The notes below the pieces were generated by a model. The model made no database searches and was not told the origin of the DNA. It saw only the letters and a list, made by a program, of their open reading frames with translations. A stretch of 64,000 nucleotides of DNA from assembly GCA_964016985.1 (NCBI GenBank), contig OZ024826.1, forward strand, positions 65,154,792 to 65,218,791, written 5' to 3'. How positions within the stretch are numbered: the first letter of the stretch is position 1; each line of letters begins with the position of its first letter. The stretch is from Anodontia alba. Lineage: Eukaryota > Mollusca > Bivalvia > Lucinida > Lucinidae. Positions 58,793-64,000 of the stretch are shown here, one piece after another. The translations under genes and the position numbers were made by a program.

Positions 58793-59009
58793 TTTCTATT
58801 GTTTTAACACATCAAAGAAACTGACACGTGATCAATTAAGCCGGAAGAGTTACATCACACAGGTAATTGCCTAAGGGACCTTCTGGATTAAGACTACGAC
58901 TGAAAGGTCATTTTTTCTGTGGAAGGTGTGAAAACAGAATAGAATAGCACATTATCTATAGGTTAAGTATTGCTAGTTAAAATATGTTTTACTTTTAAAA
59001 ACTTCATTT
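58793..59009 (-). repeat. Right inverted terminal repeat and terminal extension of DIRS copy C
   Basis: Complement of the left ITR up to 58976, plus an extension TAGTTAAAATATGTTTTACTTTTAAAAACTTCAT found only at the right end and, complemented, in the ICR. Confidence 0.88.
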
Positions 59010-59330
59010 TTAGAAAGTATATTTTCCTTTATTTGTCCCTTATTGGAGTATACAGATTGGGTATAGGACAACTACCTAATATGAGGCAAATGAATTAGAA
59101 AAAATCCAATATGAGGCTGCATGGATAGTAATCTATGCCACTAAACTTATTTCAATTGAAAAAGAAAGGTGTCCGTTTTGATGATTACCAAGGAGTCTTG
59201 TAGCAGGATACAGTCTTGTAGCAGCCTTGGTGGAGATGCTGTATGAATGTTTGGTTAAGTAAAACACAAGTTAAATGATTTATCCAGTTAACAAGTTAAT
59301 TGTCTCTTAAGTGTTTTGTAATGAAGACTT
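59010..59330 (+). pseudogene. LINE RT remnant, part 2
   Basis: Directly after the DIRS right end the LINE frame resumes as LESIFSFICPLLEYTDWV, then (shifted) EANELEKIQYEAAWIV and ATKLISIEK. This is the conserved region C-terminal to RT in jockey/I-type LINEs. Joining 52603 to about 59010 gives LDRKF-LESIF in frame. The 3' part is unrecognisable beyond about 59260. Confidence 0.85.
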
Positions 59331-59995
59331 TTTACCATAAAATTTCTATATTTTGTCCCAAAAAGTGCTTAAAACTCCTATAATTTTTTGGGGCAAGAAT
59401 CTAATTTTTCCTTTTTTTTTTATCAAAACTTGGTTGACAGCCTGAGATCTTCTCAATATGATGAAAATGTTGACATATCCATTAGGGCGAAGGACAATGA
59501 GTTTCATTCAGAAGATGGATCTTCTGCTATTAGAAGGTCCTGATCTAGATCCAATATGAGGCTGCATGGATAGTAATCTATGCCACCAAACTTGTTTCAG
59601 TTGAAAAAGAAAGGTGTCCATATTGATGATTACCAAGGAGTCTTGTAGCAGGATACAGTCTTGTAGCAGCCTTGGTGGAGATGCTGTATGAAAGTTTGGT
59701 TAAGTAAAACACAAGTTAAATGATTTATCCAGTTAACAAGTTAATTGTCTCTTAAGTGTTTTGTAATGAAGACTTTTTACCATAAAATTTCTATATTTTG
59801 CCCCAAAAAGTGCTTAAAACTCCTATACTTTTTTGGGGAAAGAATCCAATATTTTCGTTTTTTTATCAAAACTTGGTTGACAGCCTGAGATCTCCCCAAT
59901 ATGATGAAAATGTTGACATATCCAGTAGGGCGAAGGACAATGAGTTTCATTCAGAAGATGGATCTTCTGCTATTAGAAGGTCCTGATCTAGATCC
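59106..59995 (+). repeat. 445-bp tandem duplication spanning LINE, TIR end and DIRS gag
   Basis: 59106-59550 is repeated almost exactly as 59551-59995 (both begin CCAATATGAGGCTGCATGG; both contain TGACAGCCTGAGATCT and GATGGATCTTCTGCTATTAG). The unit spans three nested sequence types, so it formed after all three insertions. It includes a second copy of the right inverted repeat (59877-59891). Confidence 0.93.
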
Positions 59996-60830
59996 AGGGA
60001 AGACGATAATGATCCAGAAGAAAGACTTGGTTTTGCACAAGTGTTGGAAAAAATCCTTTTCGTTCTTCTCATTGATAAATTTCCTAGACAGTCTGATCAA
60101 TCTTGTTTTCTGCCTTGATCCCTCGACCTAAATCGAGTATAGAAGAGGAAATTAAGACAGAAGATAAGAAATCAACGGCACTTCCTCAGTTTCTATTATT
60201 GTCTAGTACTATGAATTACATCTAAAGTCAAATGAAACAAGATAATTTTTAAGAGAATTGGACAGTTCGCCCTAAGGAGCAAAGTAAACTGGTCCCTTCT
60301 CGCTGGTACAAATCCTACAATAATAAAGTACCTGTTTCAGGAGAGGTTCATTTAGGTTCGGATGCCATGAAATTGGGATTATCTCTTTTTGGCTCTACAC
60401 AAATGCCTGTTAAGACTCTCAACACCCTTGAGTCTCAATTGAGAGATCTTCTTAAAATCTTGTCGCATGCTGACATCTTTTCCTATGCTGCTTACAGACA
60501 TCTGTCATTCGAAAGGACTGATCCTCCCATGCTCAAAAGAATTCGGGAATCTTTGTCAGTGGTGATTAACCACTTGGTTTCTTTTGCTTCCTACCTCATC
60601 ATTGAAGTTCTACAGAGCAATGAAAGCTTTATCTAAGTCTCTTCCTGAAGTGACCAAAAACAGAATTAGATCTGTTCCTGTATCTTCTGAATTCCTTTTT
60701 GGAGGTTGAATTCAGGAGATTTACATAGAGAATGCTGAAACTCTTACTAATGAGTTAATCTGTAAGACTGTCACCTCTAGTTAGAATAAATCTCAGTCTT
60801 CTTATTCTTCTCAAAAGAAGCAGGATGTCA
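59996..60830 (+). pseudogene. DIRS copy B, gag-like region
   Basis: Broken + frames continue the gag-like reading after QYDENVDIS...HSEDGSSAIRRS (also present in 59448-59550). The longest, 60367-60636, contains TLNTLESQLRDLLKILSHAD and RESLSVVINHLVSFASY, resembling the helical core of DIRS gag proteins. It lies immediately upstream of the RT. The family differs from copies A, C and D. Confidence 0.6.
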
Positions 60831-62060
60831 AGAATCCCCAACCTAGGAATCAACCCTCAAGACCAAGTAGGAGAGATTATGATTCCAGACAACCCAGGAA
60901 ACCACTGGGCCCTCCCAGAGGACACTAGTTCTTCTAGGGGATCATACAAGAGGAATAGAGGTGTCCCCTCTGGGGTGGGGAGGAAGGTGCCTCTACCTCC
61001 AGGAGACAGTGAAGGCATCCCTGCACTGCCCAATGTCCTCAACCACAGATTCTGGTTGGAGGACTATTGGCCCATTTTGCTCACTCATGGCAAAATATGA
61101 CATTCAACCAATGGGTCCTTTCTATTGTAGAAAGAGGTTACTAGATTCCTTTCAGAGAACATCCTCCTATTTCATACAAGCCAAACTTCATTCCACAGTC
61201 CAAAAGGCCAGAATGGGAAGAAGTCAAGAGTCTCCTCCAAAAGAGGGCAGTGGAGGAAATCATACTGGAATCTCCTGGCTTTTATTTAAGGATATTACTT
61301 GTCCCCAAAAAGAATGGAAAAATGAGGCTAATAATAGATCTTTCACCCTGAACAAATTCGTTCTCATTCAGTGCTTCAAAATGGAGATACAGAAGAAAGT
61401 AAAAAATGCAATTCTCCAAAACAACTGGCATTTTCCTTGGATCTAATGGACGCCTGTTTTCACATTCCGACCCACCAAGATTCTCACAAACACTTCACTC
61501 CGAAAGAAAAGATATGTATCAATTCAGGGCTCAACCGTTCAGCCTTTTGGCGAGCCCTATGTGTTCACTCATATTATGAAGGAAATAGCAGCATTTCTTC
61601 ACACAAGGGCTATTTCCCTCTTTCCATATCTAGCGATTGGCTATCAAGGAATCAAAATCTTCTTTATGGGACCACAGACAGTTCATCATTCAACTGATCA
61701 CAACTCTGGGTCTGATTATCAGTCAACAAAAGTCTGATCTGATTCCATCTCAATACTTCATGTTCATAGGCATGGAATTTCTAACTCAGATCAATATTGT
61801 CAGAGTTCCAAAAGACAGACTTCAGCCCTTATTACAAGACATTACTCAGTTTCTTCAACAAAAAATAACAGTTTCTGCCAGACAATTCAGTTTCTCTTTT
61901 GGGGAAACTTGGTGCAACAGCAGACTTTGTAAAACTAGGCATACTGCATCTCAGACCATTTACAAATGTCTCTGTTAGCACAGTGGAGACCACAAGTCCT
62001 TCCTGTCAGTCATCCAATAAAGATTGTTCTCAATATTCGACATCATCTCAATAGGTGGAG
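60831..62060 (+). pseudogene. DIRS reverse transcriptase remnant, copy B
   Basis: Across several + frames: NQWVLSIVERGY (about 61100-61135), LLQKRAVEEIILESPGFYLR (about 61230-61290), LVPKKNGKMRLIIDLS (about 61297-61345), motif A SLDLMDACFHIPTH (about 61435-61475), and a motif C region FPYLA followed in the next frame by DWLS (about 61617-61650). A one-base loss appears to have destroyed the YLDD box. SDLIPSQYFMFIGMEFLTQI follows (about 61733-61793). The domain is cut by a SINE at 62061. Confidence 0.85.
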
Positions 62061-62357
62061 CCGGCCTCGGTGGCTCAGTTGGATGTGCCGTCCAACTGGA
62101 GACCAGGAGGTCGCGGGTTCAATCCCCGCTGAGGTCGGCAACATTCTTTTGTAGAGATTGATCATGAAATATTTTCTACGGTCATTCTCTCCCTTCCGCT
62201 GATTTAAGAAGGACAGTTGTCAGTTTCTGGCGAAAGAATGTGCACAATACTGGTTAACCGCTTAGCCTGCCCAGTAAACGTGTGGTTAGGTAAACTGACC
62301 ACGCTCAACATGACCCCATTGGGTTGACTGGACCGTAAAACCTCAACACAAACAAAC
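62061..62357 (+). mobile_element. Full-length tRNA-derived SINE, copy 3, in DIRS B
   Basis: CCGGCCTCGGTGGCTCAGTT head with B box GGTTCAATCCCC, the common body and the CAAACAAAC tail. Near-perfect target duplication: AATAGGTGGA (62050-62059) and AATTGGTGGA (62358-62367). A small internal deletion (AGAGGACTA missing near 62264) distinguishes it from copies 1 and 2. It splits the DIRS RT from its RNase H. Confidence 0.92.
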
Positions 62358-63080
62358 AATTGGTGGAACAATCCCAACATTTATCTAGGTGTTCCTCTCA
62401 GGAACTCTCCTCACTCTCACCAACTGTTCACGGATGCCAGTCAAACAGGTTGGGGAGCACATCTAGAACCAGAGGACTTGTTTCTTGGAGTTTGGACTCA
62501 AGACCAATCACCTCTGCATCAGTCTATTAGAAATGATGGCTATCTGGCTATATCTTAGACAAGCACATCACCACATCAAACAATCAAAAGTTCTGGTATC
62601 TACAGACAACTTGACAGTAGTCTTGTATCTCTCTTAGCAGGGTGGGACCCATTCCCACAATCTCTGCCTGAAAGTCTGGAATACTCTGCTGTGGTGCAAA
62701 AAGACCAAGATAAAACTCTTAGTCAGACACATTTCAGGGAAATTCAACAATCTTGCAGATCATCTCCATCTCTCCAGAGTAAACAAACCAATTTCGACAG
62801 AATGGTCTCTCAATCAGAGAATTGCATATACCATCTCTGCATGACACAATTTCCCAACATAGACCTATTTGCTACACGTCTCAGTCAGAGATTACCAGTG
62901 TAGATGTCTCCAATTCCAGACGAGAGAGCACTGACAATAGATGCATTCACAATGAATTGGAATCACATTCACACCTATGCTTTTCCTCCGTTTCATCTGA
63001 TTCCAAATGTGCTATACAAAATTTGTTAGGCAAAATAACTGTGATAAAATCCCTCTTAATCCCGTGCTTAAACCATTTAT
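62358..63080 (+). pseudogene. DIRS RNase H and downstream region, copy B
   Basis: WWNNPNIYLGVPL, then LFTDASQTGWGAHLEP (about 62424-62470, RNase H with catalytic Asp), PLHISLLEMMAIWLYLRQA, and VLVSTDNLTVVLYLS-stop. Later come FPNIDLFATRLSQRLPV (about 62851-62901) and NWNHIHTYAFPPFHLIPNVL (about 62957-63016), the conserved block downstream of RNase H in DIRS elements. Stops interrupt it. It is cut at 63080 by a tandem-core element, so methyltransferase and tyrosine recombinase would lie beyond, if still present. Confidence 0.85.
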
Positions 63081-63888
63081 TAGCTCTCCTGAACAACATT
63101 CACGGAGACCTATTGTACTACCCCCGGTGTCAGCACCACTCTATGTCATGTCAAGGTCAAGGTCACAGACTTAGAATTTTCATGTTAAAATTTTATGTCA
63201 AAGTTTTTAGGATCTCATTACTTCTAAACAAAATGATGGATTTAGTTCCTATTTGGTATCATGATAGATACTGGTCAAAAGTTTTCATCAGCACTCATGA
63301 CCCTGACCTTGAGGTCGAGGTCACAGACTTAGAATTTAAATGTTAAAGTTTTTGTTAAAGTTTTTAAGACCTCATTAAATCCTAACCTTATCACAGATTT
63401 GATTCATCTTTGGTATGATGATACATATTGGTCCAAAATTTTGCACAGTACCATCCCCACCACCCTAGGTCATGTGAAGGTCAAGGTCATAGACTGAGAA
63501 TTTTGAAGTTAAAATTTTACATCAAAGTTTTTTAGGATCTCGTTACTTCTAAAGTACATGATGGATTTAGTTCCTATTTGGTATCAAGAGTCAAGTGTTT
63601 TTATCAGCGCCATCAGCACTCATGACCATGACCTTGGGGTCGAGGTCACAGCTTTAGAATTTTAAAAATGTTAGTTTTCGTTTAAGTTTTTAAGACCTCA
63701 TTATTTCCTAACCTTATCACGGATTTATTTGGTTTGATGAAAATTTTGCACAGTGCAGTCCCCCTCCCAACACACACACACACACACACACCCAGGTCAT
63801 GTCAAAATCAAGGTCACCAACTTAGAATTTTCCAGAAATAAAATGTGCAATATCAGGCGAGCTATCCTGTCTGGTGACAGGTCTTGTT
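63081..63888 (+). mobile_element. Complete small tandem-core element in DIRS B
   Basis: The head hairpin AGCTCTCCTGAA-CAACA-TTCACGGAGACCT (63082-63111) has no clear TCCG microsatellite. About four units of ~165-180 bp follow with GACTTAGAATTTT, AAGTTTTTA(G/A)GA(T/C)CTCATTA and CCTGACCTTGAGGTCGAGGTCAC. A (CA)n tract is at 63773-63790. The tail AGGCGAGCTATCCTGTCTGGTGACAGG (hairpin)TCTTGTT resembles the tail at 14171-14200. Inserted at TTTAT|TAGCTC. Confidence 0.75.
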
Positions 63889-64000
63889 CTTATCTCTTCC
63901 TGATCCAAATGAAAAAATTTTGAAATAAATAAATGACATTTTCTTTACATTTCTTTGGGAAACTGTTCCCAGAATTAGCTGAACTGTAATTTATGAAGAA
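63889..64000. other. Non-coding end of window
   Basis: Short AT-rich stretch. Whether it continues DIRS copy B cannot be decided. Confidence 0.35.

Larger units (their letters stand above)
52604..59009 (+). mobile_element. Full-length DIRS-type element, copy C, with ITRs and ICR
   Basis: Left ITR 52604 to about 52790 (AACCTATAGATAATGTGCTA; TAATCCAGAAGGTCCCTTAG) is repeated inverted at about 58793-58976. Just inside the right ITR, 58655-58750 joins the complement of the left end to the complement of the right end, the internal complementary region that defines DIRS elements. LINE sequence on both sides (GATAGGAAATTT / TTAGAAAGTATA) rejoins in frame, so both boundaries are exact. Only a TTT is shared and there is no longer TSD, as expected for tyrosine-recombinase integration. 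The interior (6.4 kb) has leader, minisatellites and decayed gag-like blocks, but no readable RT, methyltransferase or recombinase. Confidence 0.88.
51304..59446. mobile_element. Candidate TIR-bounded insertion inside DIRS copy B
   Basis: GATCTCAGGCTGTCA at 51300-51314 and its exact complement TGACAGCCTGAGATC at 59435-59449 form a 15-bp inverted repeat, followed inside by ACC / GGT. The GATC bases could be a 4-bp target duplication with 11-bp terminal repeats. Flanking sequence on both sides is DIRS gag-like. The interior contains a LINE RT, itself split by a DIRS element. Superfamily is not assigned. Confidence 0.55.

Noticed and set aside
51304..59446. LTR retrotransposon
   Set aside because: No long direct terminal repeats, primer-binding site or DDE integrase. 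Terminal repeats are inverted and the RTs are DIRS or LINE type.

Overview
This is eukaryotic nuclear DNA, almost certainly from a bivalve mollusc. The evidence is the repeat content: many short non-autonomous elements built as hairpin head, (TCCG)n-like microsatellite, ~140-190 bp tandem core and hairpin tail ending CTCTTGTT. This is the layout described for 'pearl'/HINE (Helitron- or Helentron-related) elements of bivalves. tRNA-derived SINEs of molluscan type and DIRS-type retrotransposons are also present. The species cannot be named from the sequence. Nothing prokaryotic is present (no operons, RBS or CRISPR).

Host gene. I find only two host exons, both on the + strand: 33762-33822 and 43605-43686. 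They join in phase across a 9.8 kb intron and encode EVSRFFETKHKGHYKVYNTC followed by SERDYNVEMFDGRV...IDDHNVPTL. This is the N-terminal part of the phosphatase domain of a TPTE/voltage-sensing-phosphatase-like protein (PTEN superfamily). The DNA between and around them reads as intron or intergenic sequence filled with mobile elements. The remaining exons were not found.

Layout. 1-9.1 kb: weakly structured AT-rich DNA, two SINE copies, a (GT)n tract and two old tandem-core elements. 9.1-28.5 kb: a nest in which one ~187-bp-core element was interrupted by three others (9432-14200, 14259-15546, 15685-28403). These carry in turn a SINE, a truncated SINE, a hAT MITE with perfect 8-bp TSD, and large arrays (20624-22761, 22823-27122). 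28.5-35.7 kb: a truncated element, a second hAT MITE, a pair of inverted repeat arms, two more tandem-core elements and VSP exon A. 35.7-41.8 kb: a decayed DIRS copy, a tandem-core remnant, and a mariner transposase remnant split by a SINE. 42.0-43.7 kb: another core element and VSP exon B. 45.8-63.1 kb: four DIRS-type segments. The central one (52604-59009) is full length, with inverted terminal repeats and an internal complementary region. It sits in a LINE reverse transcriptase, which sits in a TIR-bounded segment, which sits in the gag region of another DIRS element. 63.1-63.9 kb: a complete small tandem-core element.

All transposon coding regions are broken by stops and frameshifts, so no intact transposase, RT or recombinase is seen. 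The most striking non-coding signal is that core monomers carry motif-like sequences: the 12-mer GCCGCCATCTTG (YY1 consensus) in the 20.6, 30.5 and 33.9 kb arrays, and TGGCCACCAGGGGGCG (CTCF core consensus) in the 22.8 kb array.
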